Made by a program: the position numbers and the translations under genes. Below, piece by piece: positions 40,519-51,389 of a stretch of DNA of 64,000 bases. The notes under the pieces are model-generated. The model saw only the letters and a program-made list of their open reading frames with translations. It was not told the DNA's origin and ran no database searches. The stretch's first letter is position 1. Each line of letters opens with the position of its first letter. This DNA is from Rhipicephalus microplus (taxonomy: Eukaryota > Arthropoda > Arachnida > Ixodida > Ixodidae), in NCBI RefSeq assembly GCF_043290135.1, contig NC_134710.1:136732155-136796154 (forward strand), given 5' to 3'.

Positions 40519-41240
40519 GAAGTGCTGTCCCACCGGCCAATTCCACTTTCTACACCAAGTTGCGCTTACAAAAGCTTGTCCGCGCGTGGCGGAGGGAACG
40601 CGATAGCTGTCCAAGTTTTTTTACACGAAAAGTCAGGGGGAAATGTTCGGCTGACTGCCTGCTTCAGCCGTGCCTGTCTCGCCTTGTACGGTGCACTGTG
40701 CGTGAGAAGGAATAAACGCGCATCGCGGCTCGTTTCCATAGGCGACGCATGCGCGCTGGGTTTGCACGCCCTTTCGGTGCGTTCGCGTGTCACCTGAGAG
40801 CGGAGAGAGCGGACGCGGTGTCACCGGCTCGACGCGGCGAGCGCTGGCATCTTGCGCGCTGCGGCGCGAGATCCGAGGGGATCAGCCGGGGCACAAAGGA
40901 GGCGGGGCTGCTGCGCGACGCAGAGCTGTTCTGACAGGGGCAACGCGCCGAGACGCTCCAGCCCGGAGTCGGCTGGTCGAGCAGAAGACGGGCTGCTGGG
41001 TAACACTCGTCGACATCCGCAGGACAAAGGAGAGTTCAATTTCACGCTCGAGCAGGTTTACAGCTTTCAGACCTTCTCCTTCACTACTCGGCTGTCTCTT
41101 ATCGAGTTCGGGAAAAGCCGGAACGAACGGAGACGCAAGACAGGGCGCCACGAGATATTTCGCACCCCATGATAGCGATACCGTTGGTGCTGCGACGCAC
41201 TCTGCTTATTTACTTTTGCGCTGTGGGGCCTTGCCCCTGT
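40519..41240. other. GC/CpG-rich block, possible exon, function unknown
   Basis: CpG-dense DNA starting right after 'tgtttcttctcgcag' (ends 40518), which has the form of a splice acceptor with polypyrimidine tract. Open frames follow in more than one frame (98, 70 and 151 codons), with no recognisable domain. It could be a GC-rich exon or a CpG island, and neither is demonstrated. Confidence 0.35.
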
Positions 41241-41852
41241 AATGGAACTCATTGTGGAAAGAAGAGTTTCTTTGTGTGTGCGCACTTCTTCCTTCCATCC
41301 TTCCTTCGGCTGAGCAGTTGCTGTTGCCTCACCGAAAAAAAAAGAAGCAAAGCGTGACTGTATAAGGGGTCTTCGGTGCGTACCACTGAGCAAAGACAGA
41401 GCGAGTCTGCGCCCACAGAGTGGCTTTTGTTGAAAACGGGCAACTTTTGTAATTAGCATTTTGTTCAATGGTTAAAAGTACCGCGAGACACGGTGATTAT
41501 GTGTGAATCAGAAGAAAAACAACTATTCGTCAGCTCTGGTTTGATAAAGGTGGTGAAAGTACTTCAGTTAGTACATAACCAGTTTTGAACAGCACCACCG
41601 ACTGTACAGACGCACATATAGAGTGAGGAGAGTTACTGTATTAGGTAGCCGAGATGTGCGTTACTCTGCGTGTGTTATTACGCGTTCCGCATTGTTCTTT
41701 TTTCTTTAAATACATCGTGTTAACGAGATCAAGCTATACTTTTCACAAGCCAAAAAACTATGGAATTCTCGGATATTAGAAATGACATAGTAATTGTCAG
41801 TGACCTCTTTCGTTACCAAGTTTCACTAATTCGCGTTTAAAATACACCTCGT
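41241..41852. other. Unannotated intergenic DNA
   Basis: No gene or repeat recognised. Confidence 0.4.
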
Positions 41853-42048
41853 CGGATCAGTGGCTATGGTGCTTGGCTGCTGGCCCGAAGGTGGCGGCTT
41901 CGAAGGCGAAACGGTACAGGCCCGTGTACTGTGCGATGGCGGTAAGCGTTAACGAACACCAGAGAGACAAAATTTCCGAAGCCTCCACTGCGGCGTTTCT
42001 GATAATGATAATGTGTTTTGGGGACCTAAAATCTCAGATAATAATTCG
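41853..42048 (+). mobile_element. Ruka-like tick SINE, old copy
   Basis: Head 'cagtggctatggtgcttggctgctg', then 'caggcccgtgtactgtgcg', 'gcgttaacgaacacc', 'aatttccgaagcctccactg', and 'gttttggggacctaaaatc' are in order. The B-box is badly altered ('cggcttcgaagg'), so Pol III transcription is unlikely. Confidence 0.8.
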
Positions 42049-43164
42049 CTTTTAGAGAAGATTCCATTCCATTGCCGCTACACAACACCGAAAATAGCAT
42101 GAACGTTCCTATCTTTGTTCTCATGCGAGTTCAGCGAGGTGTCCACGTGGCCGTCCGTTTTGCGATTGTGCTTCTCACCTTTACTGCCCATTTTGTAAGA
42201 AACTCGGAGGGATATGTGTAACGCGTGTGAGGACGTACAGCTGAGACTTTAATGACTGCGTGAGGACCATCATCGGGGGCGAACCGCGTTCGGCTTCGTC
42301 AACACCCATCGACCTTGTGTTCTGCGTGTTTGGTCTCCACTTGCCCCTTTCCGGGACGCTGTTTTCCGCGCGAACATGCATCGTGCAGCACCCGCATGCT
42401 TGAAGCTGCAGCCGAGACGCAGAAACGGCGCTCAGTAGGGGTTCGACTCGTCGAACGACGCGGACGGCTTTCCTGCGGACACAAAAGCATCCGCGTTAAT
42501 TAGTGGATTCCTATCTCCCGTCTTTATCGCTTGCCTACTACGAAGTTCGCTCCACACACACGAACAATGGAGTTTTCTCCGTCGAAATTTGCCCGCCTTG
42601 TGCGCGCCTGCCAAGTTCTCCGACAATTCGCGCTGAGCGCTTTCGTAATCTCGCACTAGCCTTCAATAATCTGAATATGTCCATGATGCCTCTTTCTTCT
42701 ACAGCTGTCGTAACAATTAGAGCAGCTACAACTGCACATTCATATATCCCCAGGGGAGGAATAAACTCGCCCATTGCGGCAAGGCAGCATTGAACAAGGT
42801 CTAACTGCTGTACCAATATTTTTGTACGGCTGTACCAATATATTGCTGTACTGCTGCACCAATATGTTGCCTGCCATGCTCTTTCAGTGCGCTCTGCATT
42901 GCATTTGTCAACGCGGCGTTCACGTCCGCGCAATGTCGCGTGCGGAGTGCTTCACTATATTGGGTTGTAACATGGCCAGCTGTGTTTAACAAATTAAAAC
43001 AATCTGGTGCCGCCTCCCTTGGCACTCCCTAAAACCAAAAGCGCCACTGGGAACTCTATAAAAAACTGCTTCTAATAGTTATCCGTCGTGATATCGCGCA
43101 AATGAGACTTCCAACTGTAGGGGGGTCATTAACTTCTTAATGCAACACAAAAACAATATAAAAG
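42049..43164. other. Unannotated DNA, partly GC-rich
   Basis: Short open frames only. The only structure seen is a small minisatellite at 42795-42870. Confidence 0.4.
42795..42870. repeat. Short minisatellite, ~22-26 bp unit
   Basis: Three imperfect units of 'ctgctgtaccaatat...' (the last with 'gcaccaatatg') stand in a row. Confidence 0.7.
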
Positions 43165-43341
43165 TTTTGAGCCACAGGGCTCTGGCCGAGAGAGATAAAG
43201 ATGCAAGGAAAAGCAGGGAGGTTAACCAGACGCACATCCGATTTGCTACCCTGCACTGGGGAAGGGATAAAGGGGAGAAAAGAGGTTGCACAAAGATGAG
43301 AAGGTACACTATCACGAGCACACTCGGGGAGCACACACAGT

Positions 43342-43993
43342 CTACAGGCGGTCGCTCAGGTTTGTTGACTTAAGGTAAAGTAGCAGTGCTTTAGTTGCTT
43401 TCTGCGCAACTGGGGCAGATGCCCAAGGTCCTAGTATCTTCTTCACACAAAATGGTCCGGGGTCAAGTCGATTCAAAACCATCCGGAGCTGGCATCGCTG
43501 TGTGTCGTAGCAAGCGCAGCTGCACAGGACGTGTTCAATGGTGTCTTCAGCTCCGCAGTAGTGTAGGAGTGTCTGCCATACCAATGCGAAAGGAGTACAC
43601 CTTTGTAAATGCAACACCCAACCAAAGGCGGCATAACAGTGTCGCATCGGAGCGGGAAAGTTGTGATGGTAGCTTTACCTTGAGCGAAGGATCCAGTTCA
43701 TAAAATTGACACCTTTGGAAGCTGGTAGACGACCAGAACGTGCGTGTGAGATCTCGAGCCAGCAGGTAAAGTTGTCTTGCTGCATCATTCCTTGATAGAG
43801 GAATCGGGACTACACGGGTTTCTTCATGGGCTGAGCGGGCTGCATCATCGGCTAATTGATTTCCGGTAATACCGATATGTCCAGGCAGCCACTGATATAT
43901 AATATCATGCCCTCGTGCTAGAGCTTCATGATGGCAATGTCTTATTTCTTGTACCAGTTGGTCATGACTCCTCCTACGCAAGGGAGACTGCAA
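43342..43993 (-). pseudogene. LINE-C RNase H last motif and C-terminal Cys/His region
   Basis: Contains QWLPGHIGITGNQLADDAA (catalytic His and Asp of RNase H present), then RLWLGVAFTKVYSFRIGMADTPT. A one-base frameshift occurs near 43560. In the other frame HYCGAEDTIEHVLCSCACYD gives the Cys/His motif, ending LKSTNLSDRL-stop. Apart from that frameshift, codons are intact. Confidence 0.85.
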
Positions 43994-44792
43994 ACTCTGA
44001 AGCGCTTCCTTCGAATCACAGAATATGACCCATTTTCCTGGACGTTCTTGAACGAGATGCCCCGCCGCGGTGGTCTAGTGGCTAAGGTACTCGGCTGCTG
44101 ACCCGCAGGTCGCGGGTTCAAATCCCGGCTGCGGCGGCTGCATTTCCGATGGAGGCGGAAATGTTGTAGGCCCGTGTGCTCAGATTTGGGTGCACATTAA
44201 AGAACCCCAGGTGGTCGAAATTTCCGGAGCCCTCCACTACGGCGTCTCTCATAATCATATAGTGGTTTTGGGACGTTAAACCCCACATATCAATCAATTC
44301 TTGAACGAGATATTGTAAAGCAGCCCTTATAGCAGCAAGCTCTGATGCCGTAGATGTAGTCATATGCGACAACTTAAACTTGATTGTCATTGCTGCAGCC
44401 GGAATTACAGCGGCACCTGATGAGCTGCTGGATGAGACGGACCCATCAGTGTATATCTGCGTTCGGTCTAAGTACAACTCATGTAATAGTAGCAGTGTTG
44501 CTTGCTTCAATGCTACTCTGGAGTGACTGCTTTCCTTTTTGATTCCCGGAATTTCTAGACGTACTTGCGGCTGGTCGAGGCACCACAAAGGACATGCCGT
44601 TCTCGCAGCTGGCGTATATCCTGATGGAATGCTGTTTAGGTGCTTGGCTATGACGTCTGAAAACGTAGCACGTGGTCTTCCGGAAGGTAGAAGGGCCAAG
44701 TGGTGGTCGGGGACACGGCTAGCAGGTCGAATGTGCGCTCTGAGGCAATCCACAACTATATATGTCCTGACCGGATGGTCTTTGGCAAGCAT
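43994..44792 (-). pseudogene. LINE-C RNase H N-terminal part, split by a SINE
   Basis: The frame 44792-44298 holds IYTDGSVSSSSS (Asp ~116) and STASELAAIRAALQYLVQE (Glu ~151), where the SINE begins. On the other side of the SINE the same frame resumes as RPGKWVIFCDSKEAL with the third catalytic Asp. The four residues D-E-D-D and the His of LPGH are all present, so the domain looks catalytically intact apart from the insertion. Confidence 0.85.
44059..44297 (+). mobile_element. Ruka-like tick SINE, full-length, inside LINE-C RNase H
   Basis: 239 bp with complete tRNA-like head (A-box 'tggtctagtggctaagg', B-box 'gcgggttcaaatccc'), the middle 'gatttgggtgcaca', 'cggagccctccactac', and tail 'gacgttaaaccccacatatc' ending in 'aatcaa'. 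A 14-bp target duplication 'ttcttgaacgagat' stands at 44045-44058 and 44298-44311. Both Pol III boxes are intact, so this copy is young. Confidence 0.96.
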
Positions 44793-44834
44793 GATTGTGG
44801 CATAAGCAGAAGCGCATCGGGGCAGTCCTAGGCC

Positions 44835-45059
44835 TTGATTGATTTGTGGGGTTTAACGTCCCAAAACCATTATATGATTATGAGAGACGCCGTAGTGGAG
44901 GGCTCCGGAAATTTTGACTACCTGGGGTTCTTTAACGTGCACCCAAATCTGAGCACACGGGCCTCGACATTTCCGCCTCCATCGGAAATGCAGCCGCCGC
45001 AGCCGGGATATGAACCCGCGACCTGCGGGTCAGCAGCCGAGTACCTTAGCCACTAGACC
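44835..45059 (-). mobile_element. Ruka-like tick SINE, near full-length, inside LINE-C
   Basis: Reverse orientation: tail 'ttgattgatttgtggggttt' through 'tttaacgtcccaaaacc', middle, and head to 'ccttagccactagacc', with B-box 'atatgaacccgcg' slightly changed. Target duplication of 16-17 bp, '(c)ggggcagtcctaggcc', at 44818-44834 and 45059-45075. The first bases of the head are missing or merge with the duplication. Confidence 0.95.
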
Positions 45060-45189
45060 GGGGCAGTCCTAGGCCGAACAATAAAATTATGTCATGGCCC
45101 TTAGTTTTTTTTTCAGGTGGCTTAGTGGCACCAGTACCCACATGAGAAGCGGAGTTCAGTCAGCGATGGTTTCGCGCGGTTGAGTTGAG

Positions 45190-45369
45190 ATCGCAGTATC
45201 TTGTATCTTATGATGCACGATATACATCGTCGAATGTATCCCAAATATATATGTATACAGATACAGATACTAAGTTTTTTAAGACGTATCGCGATACAGA
45301 TGCAAGGTATCCAAAGAGTATCTAGGATAGTATCTAAGATACGTGTATGTTCGATACTGCCCAGCCCTG
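45190..45369 (+). mobile_element. hAT-like terminal fragment rich in GTATC words
   Basis: Many 'gtatc/gatac' words (for example 'gtatcttgtatctt', 'agtatctaagatacg') end in 'gatactgcccagccctg' at 45353-45369. The reverse complement 'cagggctgggcagtatc' has the look of hAT transposon terminal inverted repeats (CAGGG...TGGGCA). The opposite terminus and an 8-bp duplication were not found. Tentative. Confidence 0.4.
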
Positions 45370-46579
45370 CCCTACTCGGGAAAAGGGGTAATTTCTGGCA
45401 TGCGAGGTGGCGTATACATACAAGCCGTAAGAAAACGCTTGAGTGGTTGCACCGAGTGCTCTTTCGTTCTTTCTATACAGCTTCAACGCAAACGATGAGA
45501 ACACAACATGTACAAAGGTATGTGCGGTCTGCCGATCCCTGTACAAAGATACCATGCGCACGGCCGCGAGCGACCACACTCCGCGAGTCAGAGTGCGGGT
45601 TTTCTGCCGAAAGCCACTTACACCCCCCCCCCTCCACACCCTCCACCCTCTGGAACCCTCCTATGCAATTTATGCCCTACGGACACGACCTGCGCGTTTC
45701 ATTTACACTTGAGCCGGCCACAATCTTCTGCAGCTCTGGCACGTTTTCACATGCACATAGAACATGAGAAACGCAGGGTGATGTTATTGATTTCGACATT
45801 ATACGGAACCTGGCAAAAATATGCCTGGAGTATCAATATAATTCGTGTCACAATAAGCAATAGTAGTAAAGTTCGCCACTAACCACTATATGTAGGATAC
45901 CTAAAAACACACGTTCGTTCAAGGAGAACCTTTCGTCAATACGCGTACAAAAGCTTTTCGGAGACCAAAATTCTCGAGGCAATAAAAATAAAATGAACTC
46001 ATTAATTTTGTGATAGCCCATATAGGCGCATCCCATCCGTGCCAGCAAAAGAACTTGTATTTCACTGTCCACTTAAAGACCACACAACACCACACCCGCA
46101 AAACACAGTGTGAACGCTGAAGCCGAGAAGCAATATTAGCTTTCTTTAGTATACGAGTATAGTGTTCATGTACAGAAAAGTAGTGCGGTCTGGTACAACC
46201 CACGTAAAATTCGTACTCGTCTATTTCCGAGAATCCACACGGAGTCATGACTGAGACAGCACGGGATACTTTCATCCTTGCTTTTCCTGAACGGTAAAGT
46301 ATATAAGAGCGAAGGCACGAAACACACGGGCAGTTAAATGTGAAGTAAAATCAAATTAGTTCCTCCAAGCAGCCCTTGCTTTGCTTTTGAGACATGTCAT
46401 CAAAATGGCGGACTCTGATGTTACGGCTCCGTCATTACCCTTATCAGCTACTTTCTGCACTCCGGCCGAAACGTCTTGACCCCGATGGTATAGTCCTGCG
46501 TGTGCCTATGCATGTGTAAATACAAAACCGTATTAGGTTCTCGATGTACGCACGAACTCTCGTTCGGACAGCTGGTCAA
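45370..46579. other. Unannotated intergenic DNA
   Basis: Includes a C-run near 45622. A TATA-like word 'agtatataagag' lies near 46299, and 'caaaatggcgga' near 46402, upstream of the CpG-rich block. Their relevance is unknown. Confidence 0.35.
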
Positions 46580-47290
46580 GTTAGGTACAGGTGCTAAAAC
46601 GCCGCTTTTCGCTAATTTATTGCCACGGGCGCAAACCTCGGTCGCAGCTCTGAGCCGTCGTTCGCGTGCGCACGCGCCTGCGGAAGAGACCACCGCTCGG
46701 TGCCGCGCCATTCGCTCGGGGGTCACGCGGGGTGAGTGCGGATAGCTCGGTGCGGCCCGAACCGGAGGGGGACCCCGCGGAACAGGATTTGTAATTCAAT
46801 TGCGTGGAAGACGAACACAAATACGATCATTTATATCTCCGGAGCGCTTGGGTGTGTGCTGCCCCCTACCTTCCCCCAAATAAGATTAGGAGAAGACTCG
46901 GGTCGGGGATCCCGGAGGTTGCCAGACTGTTGAGGCTTCCTGCTGAGCTGGAGGTGACACATCGCAAGATTGGTTGGGTTCATTGGCGGGGAGGGCTCGC
47001 GGTGGACCCCCCCCCCCCCACCTCCAAGGTGTCCTTTGCTCGAGAACAAGAAGAAAACAAATAAAAGGAACGGATAAATAAGCGCGCAATGCAGATAGCG
47101 CACCTTGAGAAAGCCCGCGCATGGCTGTGTACGAAGTTTTTCTGGTTGCGCGGCACGCAGGGGAGTCCAATCAGCGGCGCCGGCGGCAGAAGCGTCGACG
47201 AGCCGCCATCGGCGCGCCAAAAACACAACAACCGACCCGAACGGGCGCACAGACGTCCGCGACATAAAAAGGGCAATTACGGTGATTTAT
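46580..47290. other. GC/CpG-rich block, possible promoter or non-coding exon
   Basis: CpG-dense segment with overlapping frames of 65-144 codons and no recognised domain. A C-run at about 47009-47018 could disturb any frame. The change in composition from AT-rich flanks is the only support. Confidence 0.35.
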
Positions 47291-48567
47291 AGACGCAAGA
47301 GCCCATTCGCTAGGACGACTGTTTCAGAAAAGCTCGACAAATCACAGTTGCCTAGCGCGCACTGCCTAACCGTACACTGTCGCCGATGTTTATTTCGGAG
47401 CCTTTTTTTTTTCATTTAATTTGATTCAATTTCTTTCTCTATAAAGTCTGCTACGGAGAGTGCGAAAGAAAAGAAGAATGACATGGATGGGTATTTCCAC
47501 TAAAGCACATTCCAGCCGTTGGCCCCATCTTGCTTATTCCTCGAACTGCGTCATCGTCGTAAGAGTATACGTTACACGTGAAAGCAATATAGCGACGAAT
47601 AGGCTCAGAACTTTACACGTGTAGCCAACAGCACGTGTATAAAGAATATATTTGGAGCTACCGTTGAATGTGCGCATTTCAAGCATATTTCTTGAAATAA
47701 TTTTTCATTCGCTGGACTTTTTTGGCTTTTTTTGCGCAAACTTTGCAAATGTTGTATTAGATAAAAAGCGTGTACAAAAGTCTGTGTACCGCAATCAGTA
47801 CGCTAAGATGGTCCAAGAGGGATTAGCTTGAACAACTATGTTAAAAAAATAAATGATTTCACTTCTTTATCATGCGATGAACTTCTCAAGTCGCCGTTCG
47901 ATATACTGCTGGAGATGATGAAAGGAGGAATGATGACAAAAATATTAAAGAAACACACGCGCGCGTGCGCGCATGGACACTGAAGCATGACCGGCTACCA
48001 TGACCACGAGAACCAACTTCACCAAATAACCTGCCTGAAAGGAAGATGGGGGAGGGAGGGGGGATGAGCATAGCTAGGACAGCGAACAAATTATAGCAAT
48101 AGATCATGTTATTTTAATGCCTGTGTTATGCTGCTGTTGCCTCTGATGTCGTTGCTGCAGTCGCCGATGTCGTCTACCTCGACTTGAATGTGCGTCTCTA
48201 ATTCGGAATGGCATCTTTTAAATCCAGCGGTCTCACAATTCAGTGAACCCAGCCAAAATTGATTAACAAATAAATATATAAACAAATAAATAATATGAAA
48301 AATTCCTAAGTGTGACTTCTCTAGCATTATTGGATTATTGCTATGGCCAATACTTCCCTGCCGATGAGATCACTCTAATGAGCTATATTTATTGAAGCCT
48401 ATCTTTTCTCTGTACGTATCTGCCTGCCTTTGCGAACATTCAACAGTTTACAGGATACAAAGTCTTAATAATGCTCATTTCCCTGATGTCACTGTTTTTC
48501 TTAACCCGCAGTCATTGTTCCTTTTCGAGCTTGGCACCGTTTTAAAATGATGCACATTGTACGATTC
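47291..48567. other. Unannotated AT-rich DNA
   Basis: A minus-strand frame at 48109-48327 ends with an acidic, Cys-containing stretch (ELETHIQVEVDDIGD) but shows no family I recognise. Short (CG/CA)n near 47957. Nothing else. Confidence 0.4.
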
Positions 48568-48808
48568 GAGTCCGCCGCGGTAGAGCAGTGGCTAGGGTGC
48601 TCGGCTGCTGACCCGTAGGTCACGGGTTTGATCCCGGCCGTGGCAGTCGCATTCCGGTTGAGGCGAAAGGCCCGTGTACTCTGCGGTGTGAGTGCACGTT
48701 AAAGAACACTAGATGGTGGGAATTTCCGGAGCCCTTCACTACGGCGCCTCTAATAATCATATCTTCGCTCTGGTACGTAAAACCACTTACATTATAATTA
48801 TCTTTAAT
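48568..48808 (+). mobile_element. Ruka-like tick SINE, full-length
   Basis: Head 'agcagtggctagggtgctcgg' and B-box 'acgggtttgatcccg', the middle 'gtgcacgttaaagaacac', 'ttccggagcccttcactac', and tail. The flanks 'attgtacgattc' (48556-48567) and 'attgcacgattc' (48809-48820) form a 12-bp target duplication with one mismatch. Moderately diverged from the young copies. Confidence 0.93.
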
Positions 48809-48820
48809 ATTGCACGATTC

Positions 48821-49099
48821 ACACGTTGTACAATTGAGTGCGAAATTTTATAGACAACGAGAACAGGTGTGAAAGTGCGTCGTTTCGCCTTTTTGTGACT
48901 TCACAGCCTGATTAGAGAGGACTGCGTGCCTCGCTAGAACGTGCTTTTTACCAGCCAGTCTACCTATTCACTCACTTCCAACATGATCATAGGAACGATG
49001 AAGAGAGCACAAGGTGCTACTCCTGCAGTGACCTAGAAGCAGGCAAGCGAGGGAAACGCGATGAATACGCTTTGAGTTGAGGTAAACGCCAATAGCGGT
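48821..49099. other. Unannotated intergenic DNA
   Basis: Nothing recognised. Confidence 0.4.
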
Positions 49100-49830
49100 G
49101 AAGAAGTGGTGTGGAGGGAAGGGGCAGCTGATGAGCTGGAGAAGGGAAATGGTGGGTCTTGTGAGGAGGGCAAAGTCAGCGGCGGCAACGGTTGTCGTTG
49201 CGGATAAGGGAAACTGTGATGTAGGGGAGGAGGAGAGATATGTCAGCGATGGCTCCTGTGGGCGTTCAGGTTCAGGGTTAAGGAAATGGTTGCGCTTGAG
49301 AGGAGGCAAATGTCAGTGACGGCGAGGGTGGGCGTTCAGAGGAAAGACAACTGTCGCGCTTAAGAGGAGGAGAAATAGCAGCGGTGGCTCCAGTGGACGT
49401 TGAGGGGAATGGAGTCAGTGGCACTGATGAGGAAGGAAATGTGAATGACTGTGATGGTGGGCGTTCAGGGGAAGATAAATAGTGGTATTGCGGAGGAGTA
49501 GGGAAATGTCAGCGGTGGCTCCAGTTGATGTTTAGGGGAAAGGAAACGGTTGCTCTTAGGAGGCGGGAAATCTCAACGGCTGCGATGGTGGGCATTCGGT
49601 GATGTAGTGATCTAGCGTTTATGGTCCTCAGCAGTCAAGCACCATAAACACTGGACCAGCGTGGCGGGTGGCTGTGGTAAGTTTTGAGGGGAAGGGCAAT
49701 AGTGGCACTAAAGAGGAGGAAAATGTCAGTGGCGATGATCAGGAGAAGTGCAGCTGTGGCGCTGAAGTGGAGAGGAGAGATGTCAGTGGTGGCTGCGGCG
49801 GGCATTCAGGGGAAAGGCAACGGAGGCGCA
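49100..49830. repeat. G-rich minisatellite, ~67-bp unit with alternating subtypes
   Basis: Units anchored on 'gtcagcg...tggctcc.gtgg.cgtt.agggga' start near 49239, 49310, 49378, 49441, 49508, 49573 and, after an interruption, near 49725 and 49783. Spacing is 63-71 bp. Two subtypes alternate ('ggtggctcc' and 'ggcgagggtgg/gtgatggtgg'), so the real unit is a dimer of about 133 bp. The array is broken at about 49605-49668 by a segment with a 9-bp hairpin stem (gtttatggt / accataaac). Confidence 0.8.
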
Positions 49831-49984
49831 AGGGAGTAGGAATGAAATCTCTGCTGTGGAACCATGCATGCAGCTAACCGCGTTTCCATGCTCGCAGCGT
49901 GCACGAGCACTTTGCATACGTCGCCGCGTCGGCTCAAAGCTACATGCTACTAGGGAGGCAATCTCTGGGCTAATTCTAAGGGCC

Positions 49985-51060
49985 GACGTATCAGCCCCCG
50001 AGCTGCACCACGAAAGCACAGGCAATTTAGGTTTGGTCCTATTTGGGGCGACAGTTTCGGTCCTGTTTGGAGCGAACACTGGCTGTGGTCCAAAGAATGA
50101 GTCAGAGCTGAGAGTTGATAACAAAACAAAAATATATTCTCAAATATGGCAGAACAAACAACACACAAATATGCGCTGTTGGCAATAATCCAATACAAAA
50201 CGTATTCAATCACAAAATACTCTAAACGACGGGTACACATCACAGCAAGATATGCTCAAAACAAAGGGCACAAACAACAACACGCGCTACAATGCGATTT
50301 CAAGCACTAAAGACACTTGAACACTGAAAAAGTTCGTCAAACTTATTCAGTCAAAACTTCTTGGAATAAAGTTGAATGATTTTCTTCAAAGAACCAGTCA
50401 CTCGAAGTCCGGCGCTGATTGTCGTTCCATTGCTCCCGATGGTTCTCCTACGGGTACCTCGGGTCTTCAGATGTCCGCACTCCGATAAGAAAACTTCTTC
50501 GCCTGTAACACGTCGGCCACTCACGCGCTGCGACTGCAGAACGCGTCTTCGCCAACACTCTCTTCTCCTGCTTGTAATACAGGCCTTCACCCGCAGGTGG
50601 AAAACCTCTTCATCTCATCTGCTTGGCCACTGTAGAACCAGCACTTCGCCTGACGGCGGCAAACTCTCTTCATCTCCTGCTCACCAACATCCGCTGCTCG
50701 CTTATATGTGTTAGTCCTGGATTGTGAAAGGTTCGTGGGCGCGCTGTACAGCCAAAGCTGGGGAAGGGGCGAGACTTTTCTCCAACTATCCGCGTCACAC
50801 GGCGCAACAGGGAGTGACTCACGTTTTCCGTCTCGATGATTCTGGAGGTCGCTCGGCGACGGATGAGAGGAGGTTGGTCAGGGTAGCTCGGCGCCTTCGA
50901 GGAAGAGAGGTGGTGGCCCGAGGAGCCCTTTGATGCATGTTTTCTTCTTTTCACCGGTTTCTGTTGTGTTAGTCTGGCGCATTGATTTCACGTAGCAATT
51001 AGCATTTGGAGGCGCGCACTTTTTTGAGCGCTCGTTTGTGACATCTACACCTCTATGAGC
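49985..51060 (-). repeat. Possible LTR-like or promoter-bearing repeat
   Basis: On the minus strand a GC-rich upstream part is followed by 'acatataagcgagcagcgg' (TATA-like, about 50692-50710), imperfect ~60-bp subrepeats (50490-50700) and an AT-rich part. The outer end near 51043 reads 'tgtcaca' and the inner end near 50010 'gtggtgcagctcggggg', which resembles a retroelement primer-binding context. No coding region, no second copy in the window, and no AATAAA on the minus strand, so an LTR origin is only a guess. Confidence 0.25.
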
Positions 51061-51389
51061 GACGACTTTCGAAGCTCTAGCCGCGTGCTGGGAAGACTTC
51101 TAAAATGCCCGCATCGGCCTATAAGAGGCTAGGGCAGCTTAAGATGCCACTCGTCGTTACCAACCTGCCGTCGGGAGAAAGTAGCTATGAATGAGGATGC
51201 GGCTCTGGTTCCACAATAGCAACATTCAGCGCAGCAACACATCAGCAGAGCATTTATCAGAAAGTTCAGCAGCAGATCAACAACATTTCAACAAGAAGTT
51301 CAGCAGCACATGAACAAAAGGTCCACCCTGCTTGTGCCCCTGCCGCACCAACGCGCTATATAACAATGTGTACCCATTCAAACGCTCGC
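51061..51389. other. Unannotated intergenic DNA
   Basis: CAGCA-rich stretch with 'agttcagcagca' words near 51269-51315. No gene recognised. Confidence 0.35.

Larger units (their letters stand above)
43165..45107 (-). mobile_element. LINE-C: 5'-truncated LINE carrying two SINE insertions
   Basis: From about 45107 down: LLFGLGLPRCAS (connector end), RNase H, C-terminal Cys/His motif, stop at 43342, then a 3' untranslated region with the recurrent 'gctaccctgc'/'gagaaaagagg' blocks (plus-strand view) down to about 43165. RT and endonuclease are missing. Two Ruka-like SINEs interrupt it (44059-44297 and 44835-45059). Both have target duplications, and removing each with one duplication rejoins the frame. 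It is therefore older than both SINEs but still well preserved. Confidence 0.85.

Noticed and set aside
44090..44125. A tRNA gene with intact A and B boxes
   Set aside because: It is the head of the SINE, with SINE body and tail attached and a target duplication. The same head recurs in other copies.
48109..48327. 72-codon minus frame with Cys and an acidic segment, possibly an exon
   Set aside because: The start is in an AT-rich low-complexity stretch and no family or clear splice site supports it.
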